Shown here: in pieces, positions 1-9,034 of the stretch
How positions within the stretch are numbered: position 1 is the first letter of the stretch
Layout of the letters: each line of letters begins with the position of its first letter
Source of the DNA: an uncultured Coriobacteriaceae bacterium
Lineage (GTDB): Bacteria; Actinomycetota; Coriobacteriia; Coriobacteriales; Coriobacteriaceae
Assembly: GCA_944321435.1 (NCBI GenBank)
Contig: CALULH010000007.1
Coordinates: 1 to 64,000, forward strand
Direction: 5' to 3'
Length of the DNA stretch: 64,000 nucleotides
Notes under the pieces: generated by a model
Seen by the model: only the letters and a program-made list of their open reading frames with translations
The model's database searches: none
Told to the model about the DNA's origin: nothing
Made by a program: the position numbers and the translations under genes

Positions 1-509
1 GCATCGTTGGTGTCGACGCACACGAACTTGCGGACCTTCTCGGGGTCGGTGATGACGTAGTTGATGGTGACCTCGGCCGCAGTGCCGGCGGTGGTGGGCA
101 CGGCGATGGTGAACACGGCGTGGTTCTTGGTGGGCGCCACGCCCTCAAGGCTGCGCACGTCGGCAAACTCGGGATTGGTGATGATGACGCCGATGGCCTT
201 CGCGGTGTCCATGGACGAGCCGCCGCCAATGGTCACGATGCAGTCCGCGCCGGACTCCTTGTACGCGACAACGCCGTCCTGGACGTTCTGGATGGTGGGG
301 TTGGGCTTGATCTTGTCAAAGAGGCTCCACGCAATGCCCGCCGCGTCCAGCTTGTCGGTCACCTTGGCGGTGACGCCGAACTTCACCAGGTCGGGGTCGG
401 AGCACACAAAGGCCTTCTGGTACCCGCGGCGCTGGATCTCGCCGGGGATCTCGTCGATAGCGCCCTTGCCGTGGTACGAAATGGTGTTGAGAACAATGCG
501 GTCTGCCAT
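1..509 (-). CDS. fucO: Lactaldehyde reductase / iron-containing alcohol dehydrogenase, partial
   Basis: NAD-dependent, Fe-dependent group III alcohol dehydrogenase; the E. coli FucO family reduces lactaldehyde to 1,2-propanediol during fucose or rhamnose fermentation. About 169 N-terminal residues are present; the metal-binding His residues and C-terminus lie beyond the left edge. Visible landmarks are the NAD-binding GGGS followed by DTAKA, then NPEFADVRSLEG and the PTTAGTAAEVT segment, all very close to what I recall of E. coli FucO. The ATG at 509 is preceded by AGGAGGAGCTT, a strong ribosome site. A general iron-ADH of other specificity is possible because the active-site half is missing. 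Confidence 0.85.
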   Translation of the reverse strand, partial: MADRIVLNTISYHGKGAIDEIPGEIQRRGYQKAFVCSDPDLVKFGVTAKVTDKLDAAGIAWSLFDKIKPNPTIQNVQDGVVAYKESGADCIVTIGGGSSMDTAKAIGVIITNPEFADVRSLEGVAPTKNHAVFTIAVPTTAGTAAEVTINYVITDPEKVRKFVCVDTND

Positions 510-683
510 AAGCTCCTCCTAGATACGCATATGAAAGGCGCCGCAACGGGCGCCCTCCGCTTGACGTCAGCCTATCTACCCACGACCGCGCGGATGTTTC
601 AGCGTGCGCGGCGCGCGTCGGAGAATGGATGATCTTTCAAAGTGGGCGGAGGATTAATCGAAAATGGGACGAAATACGCCAAA

Positions 684-779
684 TGATCCCGTCCCCAATT
701 ACCTACCAAATGTACCCGTCCCCAATGGTCATACCAAATGTACCCGTCCCCAATGGTCCGTCCCCAATGGTCACAGGTC
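684..779. repeat. Tandem GTCCCC-core intergenic repeat cluster
   Basis: Two identical 27-bp units (704-730 and 732-758) carry the core ACCCGTCCCCAATGG. They are flanked by partial copies near 684-700 and 757-770. The same core recurs near 4828, inside the large inverted repeat at 8937-9014, near 9020, and inverted at 29898. The cluster lies between fucO (reads left) and the end of the ABC-transporter operon. It looks like a dispersed REP-type element, not a gene; repeats with a GTCCCC core accompany REP-associated transposases in other bacteria, but no such transposase is in this window. Confidence 0.7.
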
Positions 780-787
780 ATGCTGCC

Positions 788-1585
788 CTACAGCCTGACC
801 ACGCGGGTGGCAACGCGCCCCACCAGCGCCGGGGAATGCGAAACCACCACCAGCCCCAAGCCGCGGGAGTCGGCCTCGGCTATGAGCGCGCGCCACAGCC
901 GGGCCTGGGTGAGCGCGTCCAGCATGGCCGTCGACTCGTCGGCAATGAGGTAGCGCGGCTGGGCGATAAGCGCCCGCGCCACGGCCAGGCGCATGAGCTC
1001 GCCGCCCGAAAGCTCGTGCGGAAAACGCGCCAGCCATTCCGGACGGACGCCAAAGCGGGCGAGAAGGTCGCCCACCAGGGCCGCGGCGCCAACACGGGCA
1101 GCCGGGTCGGCGCCGGACCGCACGACGCCGCACGCGGCGGCCGCGGCGTCTTTCTCGTCCGCCGCATGCTCTGACCCCTCCGCTCCCGCGGCGCTTGCGG
1201 CCGCGTAGGCGTCAATCTGGGCGAGAAGCGCCGCACGCTCCTGCGCGGGCAGCCCGGCCGCGCCCTCGCGCAAGCTCTTGCCCAGGCGCATGCGCGGGTC
1301 AAACGCCTGCTCGGGATGCTGCGCCAGCAGCTGCACGGGCTGCGCCGCATGGGCAGCGGCACCCCTGCGGCGCGCCAGCGGAACCAGCGGCGCGCCGTCA
1401 GCCATCACCCGCCCGACAGACGGCTCAAGGTACCCGGCGAGCAAGCGGCACAGCGTGGTCTTGCCCGCGCCCGAAGGCGCCGCCAGGGCCACGCGCTCAC
1501 CGGGCTCCACGGACAGGAAAAGCCCCTGGTAGAGCAAGGGACCGCCCGGATAGCCAAACGTTATGTCCTCAGCCTGCAAGCTCAT
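788..1585 (-). CDS. ABC transporter ATPase, DppF/NikE type
   Basis: Second ATPase of a peptide/nickel-class importer, energising the fused permease encoded upstream. The 265-residue protein has Walker A APSGAGKTT (about residues 36-44), signature LSGGE (about 195), Walker B YLIADEST (about 215) and a switch His in VVSHS. It carries an Ala/Glu-rich insertion in the helical region (about residues 125-160) that is longer than usual. The ATG at 1585 overlaps the TGA of the preceding ATPase gene by four bases, indicating translational coupling. It is the last gene of the leftward operon. Substrate cannot be read from this subunit. Confidence 0.9.
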   Translation of the reverse strand: MSLQAEDITFGYPGGPLLYQGLFLSVEPGERVALAAPSGAGKTTLCRLLAGYLEPSVGRVMADGAPLVPLARRRGAAAHAAQPVQLLAQHPEQAFDPRMRLGKSLREGAAGLPAQERAALLAQIDAYAAASAAGAEGSEHAADEKDAAAAACGVVRSGADPAARVGAAALVGDLLARFGVRPEWLARFPHELSGGELMRLAVARALIAQPRYLIADESTAMLDALTQARLWRALIAEADSRGLGLVVVSHSPALVGRVATRVVRL

Positions 1586-2574
1586 GGCCGCCCCTCCCCC
1601 TCGCTCTGCTCGCCCGCGCTGAAGCCGTGCTCGGGCATGGCATGCCAAAGGGCGCGGCTAAAAGGATGCTCCAGCAGGTCGGGCGCGCTGAAGTTCTCGC
1701 ACGCCGTCTCCTCCACCACGGCGCCGTTGCTGAACACCGCCACGCGGTCGGCCACGCGCAGCGCCAGCTCTATGTCGTGCGTGATAAGCAGCACGCCGCC
1801 GCCTTCGTCGGCGAAGCGCCGCAAGTCGCTGACGGCCCTTACGGCAAGGTCCAAGTCCAGCCCCGGCGTGGGCTCGTCCGCCACGATGAGCCGCGGCTGG
1901 TCAACAAGCGCGCACAGCAGCAGCACACGGCGCGCCATACCGCCGGAGAGCTCGTGCGGGTACAGCCGCTCCACCGCGGGATCCAGGCCGTATGACGCCA
2001 TGAGCGCGCGCATGCGCTCGCGCCGACGGCGACGCTCGGGCCCGCGCGCGGCGCCCAAGATCTGATCGCCCACGCGCATGAGCGGGTCCAAGTTGGCCAC
2101 GCTCTGCGGCACCAGGGATATGCCGTGGCCCCGCAGGGCCGCTAGACCGGCGGCGTCCCGCAGCTGACCGTCAAACCAGATGGAGCCCGTCACCTGCGCA
2201 TTTGGCTCGTAAAGCCCCAGGATGGCATCGGCAAGCAGGGTCTTGCCCGATCCGCTGGCGCCCACCACGGCCAAGATCTCGCCTTGGTGCACGGAAAGCG
2301 ATAGGTCGTCTATCACGCGGTTCTCCACGCGGCGCGCCCGGAAGAACGGGGCCGCCGGATCGTACATGCTGAACGCAACGGACAGGTGCTCCACGGTGAG
2401 CAGGTGATGGCCGCCCGGGTGGCGCGACCCCGCGCCGTGCGTGTGGTGATGGTGCCGCTCCGCATCCTGGTGCGTGCGGGGGGACGCGGCGCGGGCCGGC
2501 GGGCGGGCCTCCGCCGCCTTGCCGCCCGCAGCCGCGTTTGCCGTATGTGCGCAGATCATGCTCATAAGCCTCAC
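1582..2574 (-). CDS. ABC transporter ATPase, DppD/NikD type, with His-rich N-terminus
   Basis: First ATPase of the same importer. Motifs: Walker A GASGSGKT, signature LSGGM, Walker B LIVADEPT and switch LLITHD. Before the ATPase fold there is a roughly 60-residue extension rich in Ala/Arg and then His, containing RHHHHTH and HPGGHH around residues 40-57. Histidine clusters like this occur in metal-handling proteins, but they could also be a neutral linker. The earliest start is a GTG at 2574 directly after the permease TAA. ATGs at 2565 and 2559 are also possible, and GAGG is well placed for the last one. Confidence 0.88.
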   Translation of the reverse strand: MRLMSMICAHTANAAAGGKAAEARPPARAASPRTHQDAERHHHHTHGAGSRHPGGHHLLTVEHLSVAFSMYDPAAPFFRARRVENRVIDDLSLSVHQGEILAVVGASGSGKTLLADAILGLYEPNAQVTGSIWFDGQLRDAAGLAALRGHGISLVPQSVANLDPLMRVGDQILGAARGPERRRRRERMRALMASYGLDPAVERLYPHELSGGMARRVLLLCALVDQPRLIVADEPTPGLDLDLAVRAVSDLRRFADEGGGVLLITHDIELALRVADRVAVFSNGAVVEETACENFSAPDLLEHPFSRALWHAMPEHGFSAGEQSEGEGRP

Positions 2575-4842
2575 TTACTCCTGCACCGTGCGCGCGTCCA
2601 GCAGGCGCCTGAGCCCCGCCCCCACGCGGTCGAACAGCAGAACGACCAGCAGCAAGGCCAGGCCCGGAAAGACCGCCAGCCACCATTCCCCCGCGGTGAG
2701 GTACCCCATGGCCTCGGACAGGATGACGCCGATCGCCGGCTGCTCGGGCGGCAGGCCGAACCCCAGAAACGTGATGGACGCCTCGTGCAGGATGGCGTGC
2801 GGAAACATGAGCACCAGGCCCACCAGGTACTGGGGCAGCAGGTAGGGCAGCATGTGGTCGCGCAGGACAGCCCCGCGCGAAACACCGAGCGCGCGGGCGT
2901 GCTGCAGGTACGGCTGCGCGCGCACCTGCAGGATCTCGGCGCGCAGCACGCGGGCCAGGCTGGGCCAGTGCGTCAGCGCCACGCCCACGGTAACGCCCAC
3001 GGCCCCGCGCCCCAGCGCGTAGCTTATGAGGATGAGCAGCACAATGTGCGGGATGCCCATGATAAGGTCCACGACCCATGACACCGCCGCATCCGCGCGC
3101 GGGCCGCCCAGCGCCGCCACTGCGGCAAGCCCCAGGGCGATGAGCGAGGACGCGGCGGCGGCCAAGAGCCCCACCAGCACCGACGTGGCAAGGCCCGCCA
3201 GCGTGCGGGCCAGCATGTCGCGCCCCATCCAGTCGGTGCCAAAGAGATGCTGCGCGCTCGGGGCTAGGTTTACCTGCGAGAAGTTCGTCACCTGGGCGGC
3301 CTGCGCCAAAGCGCCGCCGGCAACGACCACGGCAACGAGCACCGCCGCAGCTAAGAGCAGCGCCACGAGCGTGCGGCGGCGGTTATCGCCCAGCGAGCGG
3401 CGGGCGGGCACATGGAGGACGGGCGCAGCAGAAGCCTGCGTCAAAGCAGCGGGGCGGGAGTGCACCTTTTTCGAGATGTTGGGAACCGCACCGAACGCGG
3501 TCGCCTCTAAATCGGGCTTCTCGCACGCCGCAACGTCTTCAGCTGTCCCGTTTACGGCGGGCGAGAAGGACGCAGGCACGCTTTCCGCCATGTTTTCCGC
3601 GCTGCGAGGCGCGATTATGGCAGGTACGGCGCCCGGCACGGGATCGTCGCGCTTCTCGCCCGCCGGAACGCCTCCCAAGATCTCGATTTTGGTGCACTTC
3701 TGGGCCGCCTGACTCCCGTGCGGCGTATCCCCGCCCCCGCCGCGCCGCCGCGGGCGCAGGCGCGGGTCCACCACGCCGTACAGCAGGTTGGCGGCCAGAT
3801 TGCCGGCAAACACCAGCGCGGCGGAGGCCAGCGCGATGCCGACCAGCAAGGGCGCATCGCCGCCCAAGCCGGCCGTCACCGCGGCCTGGCCCAAGCCGGG
3901 ATACGAGAACACCTGCTCAACGAGCACGGAACCGCCGAAGATCTCGCTGATGGAGCCAAACTGCAGCGTCAGCGCGGGCATCACCAGGTTGCGCAGCCCA
4001 TGGCGCCGCACCACGGTCCATGCCCCCTCGCCGCGCGTGCGGGCAAAGCGCGCGTAATCGCTCTGCAGCACGTCGACCACCTTCTCGCGCGTGTGCAGCG
4101 CGATGTTGGCCACGCCCGTCACGCTGAGCACCAGCGCCGGCAAAACCAGGTGGTAGGCGCGATCGGCCAGCGTGACCTGACTGGCCGCAACGCCAATGGG
4201 GGCGGAGAAGCCCACGGGGAACCAGCCGAGCATGACCGCGAACACCATGAGCGCGACGATGCCCAGCCAGAACGTGGGCGTGGACGAAATCAGATAGCAG
4301 TAGCCGCGCACCAGCCGATCGGGCAGGCGGTCGCGACAGGCGCCGGCGACAATTCCAAGCACCAGGCCGATAAGCCCGGACAGCAGCCACGCCGCCGCCA
4401 TAAGAGCCAGCGAGCCGGCGGCACGCTCGGCCATAACCTGCACCACCGGCGCGTTGAACCGCAGGGAAAGCCCCAGGTCGCCGGTTAGCGCGCTGGCCAA
4501 CCAGGAAACGTAGCGCGCAATAAGGGGCGTGTCCGCGCCCCAGTACGCCGCAAGCTCGGCGCGGCGCTCCGCACTCATGGACGCGTAGGCGGCCTGGCCC
4601 ACGTTGGCTTGCACCGGATCGATGGGCGACAAGCTCACCAGCGCAAATGTCACAAAGCTCGTAGCCAGCATAAGCAGCGCAAAGCACACAAGCTCGCGGG
4701 CCCAGCGAGGCACCCCGCGACGGGAGGCAGGCCCCGGGCGGCGCAAGGCCCTGCGGGCACGCGCTTGCGCCCGCGCATCGCCGTAGCTGCTGTTCTTCTC
4801 ATCTTGAGCCAAAACGGACAAAACGAACCCGTCCCCATCCAT
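2575..4842 (-). CDS. Fused ABC permease (NikB/DppB domain joined to NikC/DppC domain)
   Basis: One 755-residue protein carries both membrane subunits that are normally separate. Residues about 45-375 match a DppB/NikB-type permease, with the motif SPIDPVQANVG after the first helix and the EAA loop near VLQSDYARFARTRG. Residues about 490-750 match DppC/NikC, with NLAPSAQHLFGTDWMGRD and the EAA loop near YLQHARALGVS. A roughly 110-residue Pro/Ala-rich linker joins them. The frame is open throughout, so this is a fusion and not a frameshift. The ATG at 4842 lies inside a GTCCCC-type repeat and lacks a clear ribosome site, so the true start may be slightly downstream. Confidence 0.85.
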   Translation of the reverse strand: MDGDGFVLSVLAQDEKNSSYGDARAQARARRALRRPGPASRRGVPRWARELVCFALLMLATSFVTFALVSLSPIDPVQANVGQAAYASMSAERRAELAAYWGADTPLIARYVSWLASALTGDLGLSLRFNAPVVQVMAERAAGSLALMAAAWLLSGLIGLVLGIVAGACRDRLPDRLVRGYCYLISSTPTFWLGIVALMVFAVMLGWFPVGFSAPIGVAASQVTLADRAYHLVLPALVLSVTGVANIALHTREKVVDVLQSDYARFARTRGEGAWTVVRRHGLRNLVMPALTLQFGSISEIFGGSVLVEQVFSYPGLGQAAVTAGLGGDAPLLVGIALASAALVFAGNLAANLLYGVVDPRLRPRRRGGGGDTPHGSQAAQKCTKIEILGGVPAGEKRDDPVPGAVPAIIAPRSAENMAESVPASFSPAVNGTAEDVAACEKPDLEATAFGAVPNISKKVHSRPAALTQASAAPVLHVPARRSLGDNRRRTLVALLLAAAVLVAVVVAGGALAQAAQVTNFSQVNLAPSAQHLFGTDWMGRDMLARTLAGLATSVLVGLLAAAASSLIALGLAAVAALGGPRADAAVSWVVDLIMGIPHIVLLILISYALGRGAVGVTVGVALTHWPSLARVLRAEILQVRAQPYLQHARALGVSRGAVLRDHMLPYLLPQYLVGLVLMFPHAILHEASITFLGFGLPPEQPAIGVILSEAMGYLTAGEWWLAVFPGLALLLVVLLFDRVGAGLRRLLDARTVQE

Positions 4843-4878
4843 CCGTAGGTTGAAATGAACCCGTCTCCGTCCGTCCCC
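4823..4878. repeat. GTCCCC-core repeats between binding-protein and permease genes
   Basis: Two degenerate copies, AACCCGTCCCC and AACCCGTCTCC, lie between the stop of the binding-protein gene and the N-terminal codons of the permease. One copy reaches into the predicted permease start, so it may supply the first codons by insertion. Confidence 0.5.
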
Positions 4879-6570
4879 TTAGGACCAGGTCCACTGGTCA
4901 ACATTGTTGGCCAGCGACCAGCCGTGTCCATGGGGGTGCGGCTTTTGGTCGGCAACGTTGAGGCCATCCCGCTTAAAGTACAGATGGTCCACGTTCACCA
5001 GCCATACCCAGGTGGCGTCCCCCTGGGGCGCAAACCCTTGCTCGCCATCCCACTGGGCCGCCTGCCAGTACGCGTAGCTCTGGTCCACCTCCGCCTGCGC
5101 CAGAGCCGTGTCCAGGTACTGATCGCATACGGAGCTCTCGTAGCAGGCGTAATTGCCCTCAGACGAGCTGTAGTTAAGGCTGTACAGGTCAATGGGACTG
5201 TTGGACCCCCACCCCCACATGATGGGAGTGCAGAACTCCTGGGGGTAGATCTCGTCCCAGCTGGCCCCGCGCGGCGTGACCTCTATCCCCACCTGGGCCA
5301 GCTGGTTGGCAAATTCGTTGGAAAGCGCCTGGCGCACCGAGTCCCCCGATGCGTACAGGATCTCAAACGAGCAGCGCAGCCCGTCCTTCTCGCGCACGCC
5401 GTCGGCCCCGCGCCGCCACCCCCCTTGGTCGAGCAGGGCGTTTGCCTGATCGATATCCCGATCCACCTGCATGTCGGCGCTTGCCCAGGGCGTGCCGTCC
5501 GCAATGCTGTAGGCAACGTGCCCGTGCCCCGCCAGCACGCCGTCTATCATGGCCTGCCGGTCGACCGTCCTGTTGATGGCCTGGCGCACGGCAAGGTCCG
5601 AGGTCACGTCGTTGCCCGCCTGGTACACCACGTCGCCGTCCACGGTGCGCGTAGCCCCCGCGGGGATCGAGGGCAAGGACACACCGCGGCTGTCGACGGT
5701 GGCGTAGCTCACCAGCTCATAGCCCTGTGCGGTCTGGCCCGCATGCGTGGCGTACGTGTAGGCAATGTCGACCTGGCCGGCCTGAACGGCCGCCACGGCG
5801 GCATCCTCGTCCATGAACAGCACCACCACGCGCTCCATCTGGGGTGCGGACCCGTAATAGCTTGGGTTGGCCGAGAAAATCACCTGCTGGCCGCGATCCC
5901 ACTGCTCGAGCACGTAGCGGCCCGACCCCACGGGGTTGGCGCCGTAGCTCTCGTCGTATGCGTGCTCGGGAACAATGCCCAGCACCGCCAGCGTGTAGAG
6001 CAAGGCGTTGTACGGCTTGTTCAGATGGATCTCGACCACCGTGTCGCTCGCCGCCTCGGCCGAGTCCACCATGGACAGATCGGCCTGCGAGGACGGGGTG
6101 CGTTTGATCTGGTTGATGGTGAAGGCGACGTCGTGCGCAGTGAGCGGCTCGCCGTCGGAGAAGCGCACGTCGTCGCGAATGGTGAAGGTCCAGGTCAGCA
6201 GGTCTTCCGAGCACTGGTAATCGGTTGCCAGGTCGTTCTGGAAGTTGAGGTCCTTGTCCGTGGTGATGAGCGTGGACTGGATGAGCGGCTCATGCACGTG
6301 CTCGCCGCAGCCCCAGGCTATGGTGGGGTCAAAGCCGGCGGCGGGCTCGCTTGCCGGGTCCATGGCGATAATCACCTGGGTTGCGCCATCTGCGGAGGCG
6401 CCGGCCGCAGAGCCGGCCCGACCCGCTGTTTCCGCACCGCTGCAACCAGCCAGCGCCGTTGCGGACAGCACGGTCGCGGCATCGAGAAACCCGCGGCGCG
6501 TTATGACCGCCGCGCGGCTTTTCTCGTCCGCCCTTTTTTCCATAAGCTTGCTGCCACGATCTCCGCGCAC
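4879..6570 (-). CDS. ABC transporter substrate-binding lipoprotein, family 5 (peptide/nickel)
   Basis: Extracellular solute receptor for the fused permease. The N-terminus combines a twin-arginine-like ITRRGFLDAA with a lipobox ending ALAGC, so it is exported and lipid-anchored. The body is SBP_bac_5-like: the AFTINQIKR region, PYNALLYTLAV, and NPVGSGRYVLEQWD. The C-terminus contains HPHGHGW, an unusual His cluster. I chose the GTG at 6570 because GGAGGGG sits six bases upstream; the ATG at 6585 has no ribosome site and the ATG at 6543 has a distant one. It is the first gene of the operon. Peptide or nickel (free or chelated) are the likely substrates. Confidence 0.85.
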   Translation of the reverse strand: MRGDRGSKLMEKRADEKSRAAVITRRGFLDAATVLSATALAGCSGAETAGRAGSAAGASADGATQVIIAMDPASEPAAGFDPTIAWGCGEHVHEPLIQSTLITTDKDLNFQNDLATDYQCSEDLLTWTFTIRDDVRFSDGEPLTAHDVAFTINQIKRTPSSQADLSMVDSAEAASDTVVEIHLNKPYNALLYTLAVLGIVPEHAYDESYGANPVGSGRYVLEQWDRGQQVIFSANPSYYGSAPQMERVVVLFMDEDAAVAAVQAGQVDIAYTYATHAGQTAQGYELVSYATVDSRGVSLPSIPAGATRTVDGDVVYQAGNDVTSDLAVRQAINRTVDRQAMIDGVLAGHGHVAYSIADGTPWASADMQVDRDIDQANALLDQGGWRRGADGVREKDGLRCSFEILYASGDSVRQALSNEFANQLAQVGIEVTPRGASWDEIYPQEFCTPIMWGWGSNSPIDLYSLNYSSSEGNYACYESSVCDQYLDTALAQAEVDQSYAYWQAAQWDGEQGFAPQGDATWVWLVNVDHLYFKRDGLNVADQKPHPHGHGWSLANNVDQWTWS

Positions 6571-6829
6571 AGGATTCCCCTCCATCGAAAAGTGTTACGA
6601 ATTGCTCGTTTCGTGTTACTGGTAGGGGATGATACGCCTTGGAGTTGACTTTAAACAAGGGAACCGGCTTGGTTTTCAAAACGAAACGCCCCCGTAACGC
6701 AGCCCAAGACGCCCGGATAACAGGGGCTTAAGCTTTCCTTGCGATAGGCTTAATGCAAGGTAGCTGCAGCTTTTCGAGGATATAGTTAGGTTCGACGGCA
6801 CATGTCGCCTCTCATAGATAGGAGCAACC

Positions 6830-7591
6830 ATGCGCTTTGATCGTAGCGACGCACAGACCGCACGCGCAGAATCCCCCTCGCCCATGCGCCGTCGCACTGC
6901 GGCGCACCGCGCCTCTCGCCGCCTGCCGCACCTTATCATCGCCGGCTGCTGCGCGCTCACCGTTGCCGGGCTCTCGGGCTGCATCGTCACGGGAAACGGC
7001 GGCACCATCGGCGACCTTGCGAACACGAGCGTGCAGGACGCCCTCTCCGATGCCGCCAACCAGCTCAACGACGCCTCTCAGGATATCGCCGACGCGTTCA
7101 GCGGCGTCCAGTCCGACATGACGGACGCCTTCAACGGCATGGCGGACAGTTTGGCCAACGCGGGGGCAACCGTTGACGAGCTGGCGCATGTGCCGCAGGC
7201 GCTCGAAAGCATCCTGGGCGATCAGGCGCTTTCCGCAAAGGGCGAGTCGCTCGAGATTATCGATCTCAAGAGCAACGCCACGGTAGCCGACTACGGCAAT
7301 GACGACGGTTTGATAGACGTACTCGACGGCCTCACGTACACCACCTGGAAGCTCGTGCCCAACCACCCGGACGAATCCACCGCCACGCACCTCTTCCGCT
7401 TTACGCAGAGGGAGACGCAGAAGGCCGGCCAGTCCGACCAGGACGTGGAACACGTGGAGCTCTTCACCATCACGCTGTACGAAGGCTCGAACACCATCCA
7501 CTTGGACGCCACCGCGGCAGGCCATATCGCACTGGACCTTGAGCTGCCCGACCAGGACATGGAGCAGCTCCGCGATCTTATCCTCCACTAA
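6830..7591 (+). CDS. Putative lipoprotein of unknown function
   Basis: A 253-residue protein with a basic N-terminus, one hydrophobic stretch and a lipobox ending LSGC (about residue 51), so it is probably lipid-anchored outside the membrane. Residues about 60-120 are rich in Asp, Asn and Ala and look helical, with spaced DALSDAANQLNDA-type repeats. The remainder is predicted globular with several beta-like segments and no motif I recognise. The start at 6830 has AGGAG five bases upstream. It stands alone, diverging from the ABC operon, and is followed by a strong hairpin. No function can be assigned. Confidence 0.75.
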   Translation: MRFDRSDAQTARAESPSPMRRRTAAHRASRRLPHLIIAGCCALTVAGLSGCIVTGNGGTIGDLANTSVQDALSDAANQLNDASQDIADAFSGVQSDMTDAFNGMADSLANAGATVDELAHVPQALESILGDQALSAKGESLEIIDLKSNATVADYGNDDGLIDVLDGLTYTTWKLVPNHPDESTATHLFRFTQRETQKAGQSDQDVEHVELFTITLYEGSNTIHLDATAAGHIALDLELPDQDMEQLRDLILH

Positions 7592-7630
7592 GCATGCGGA
7601 TCCTCAGCGCCACCCTGCGCTTATCGCGCA

Positions 7631-7675
7631 AAACAGCCCCGCCTAAACGTCGTTCGGCTTTGGGCGGGGCTGTTT
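7631..7675. terminator. Strong bidirectional terminator
   Basis: The arms AAACAGCCCCGCC (7631-7643) and GGCGGGGCTGTTT (7663-7675) are perfectly complementary over 13 bp. It lies between the lipoprotein gene and the convergent aldo/keto reductase gene and has a short A/T end on each side. Confidence 0.8.
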
Positions 7676-7809
7676 ACCTGGTGTATCTCAGCCATGATGC
7701 ATCTTGATGCAGCGGGGCTGTTCCCCGCATGTGCCTTTGGGCGATAAGAGCGCGGGCCGGGCGCAGAGCGTCCTCGCAGCCCCGCCGGCACAGCCCGCGC
7801 GAACCCTCT

Positions 7810-8748
7810 TTACGGCAGGTCGTTGCCGGGGGCAAAGTAGAGGTCCCACCATTGCTGGCGCGTCAGGTCGATGTCCGCTCCCGCGCACGTGTTCACAATG
7901 TGCTCGGGCGTCATGGAGCCGCACACCACCTGCATCTTGGCGGGGTGACGCAAGATCCATGCGGCGGCCACGGCCTCCTTGGAGGCTCCGACCTCACCGC
8001 CCAGGGCATCGAGCTTGGCGTTGAGCTGCGGGAACTTCTCGTTGTCGATAAAGCAGCCCTCAAAGGTCCCGTACTGGAACGGGCTCCATGCCTGGATGGT
8101 CATGCGGCGCAGGCGCGCATGCTCGATGATGCCGCCGTCATGGTCAAGGCTGGCCTCGTCCTCCATATTGACGTGCAGCCCCGCCTGGATGGCGTGCGTG
8201 TGCATAAGACCGAACTGGAGCTGATTGACCTCGAGCCGCTGGCCGAGCGCCGCGGAGAGCATCTCGACCTGCCAGGGGCCCATGTTGCTGACGCCAAAGT
8301 GCCGCACCTTGCCGGTGGACTGCATCTCGGCGAACGTGAATGCGAGCTCGTCCAGGTCGACCAGCGGGTCGGGGCGGTGCAGCAGCGCAAAGTCCACGTA
8401 GTCGGTCTGCAGGCGCTCAAGCTCCAGGTCGAGCGCCTGCATCAGGTGGTCGTGCGAGAAGTCGTAACGCGTGGTGTACTTGAGCTCGTGATCCATGAAG
8501 ATGCCGAACTTGGTCTGCAGCTTGACCTGATCGCGCGCAACGCCCACGTCCTTGAGCGCTTGGCCCAGCACCATGGAGCTGCGGCCCGCGTCGTAGATGT
8601 CCGCGGTGTCAAAGAGGTCCACACCGCAATCCAACGCGGTCTTGACGATCTCCGCCGCCTCCTCGCGCGTCTTGCCTCCGATGCGCATTACACCCAGCGC
8701 CACGCGCGAGGCCCTGACGCCCGACTGGCCGATCTCCTGGTATTTCAT
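7810..8748 (-). CDS. Aldo/keto reductase
   Basis: NADPH-dependent oxidoreductase of the aldo/keto reductase superfamily (YdhF/Tas-like), 312 residues, cytoplasmic. Visible: the N-terminal beta hairpin MKYQEIGQSGVRAS, catalytic Asp and Tyr in the LFDTADIYDAG segment, the Lys in KLQTKFGI and the His in DFALLHRPDPL, i.e. the Asp-Tyr-Lys-His tetrad. FGVSNM and a C-terminal CGSMTPEH segment match the cofactor site. Start chosen at the ATG 8748 with GAGAGG six bases upstream; the longer open frame reads through unrelated upstream DNA. Monocistronic. Physiological substrate unknown. Confidence 0.9.
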   Translation of the reverse strand: MKYQEIGQSGVRASRVALGVMRIGGKTREEAAEIVKTALDCGVDLFDTADIYDAGRSSMVLGQALKDVGVARDQVKLQTKFGIFMDHELKYTTRYDFSHDHLMQALDLELERLQTDYVDFALLHRPDPLVDLDELAFTFAEMQSTGKVRHFGVSNMGPWQVEMLSAALGQRLEVNQLQFGLMHTHAIQAGLHVNMEDEASLDHDGGIIEHARLRRMTIQAWSPFQYGTFEGCFIDNEKFPQLNAKLDALGGEVGASKEAVAAAWILRHPAKMQVVCGSMTPEHIVNTCAGADIDLTRQQWWDLYFAPGNDLP

Positions 8749-8936
8749 AGTCCGCCTCTCTTTATCCGTACCTGTCGTGGCGCCCCTTGCCCCGCCATGG
8801 GAGAGAAGCACCCAAAAAACTGCTAGCAAGACCGTACCGCAGGGAGGCAGCCGGGGCAATGGCCCAAAGAAGGGCGGTAGCGGCTTGCGCCCTGCGCCCT
8901 TTGCTGTTGTTGCCATTGGGTGTTGCCATTCTGTCG

Positions 8937-9014
8937 TTGGGGACTGTCATTGGGGACGGGTACGTTTGGCAGACACGTCTGCCAAACGTACCCGTCCCCA
9001 ATGACAGTCCCCAA
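8937..9014. repeat. 37-bp perfect inverted repeat containing GTCCCC cores
   Basis: Arms 8937-8973 and 8978-9014 are perfectly complementary around a CACG loop. Each arm contains two GTCCCC-type cores in opposite orientation. An outer 15-bp match, GTTGTTGCCATTGGG near 8906-8920 against CCCAATGGCAACAAC near 9023-9037, extends the structure imperfectly to about 130 bp. It is probably a paired form of the dispersed repeat seen at 684-779. Confidence 0.8.
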
Positions 9015-9034
9015 CCAACGTCCCCAATGGCAAC

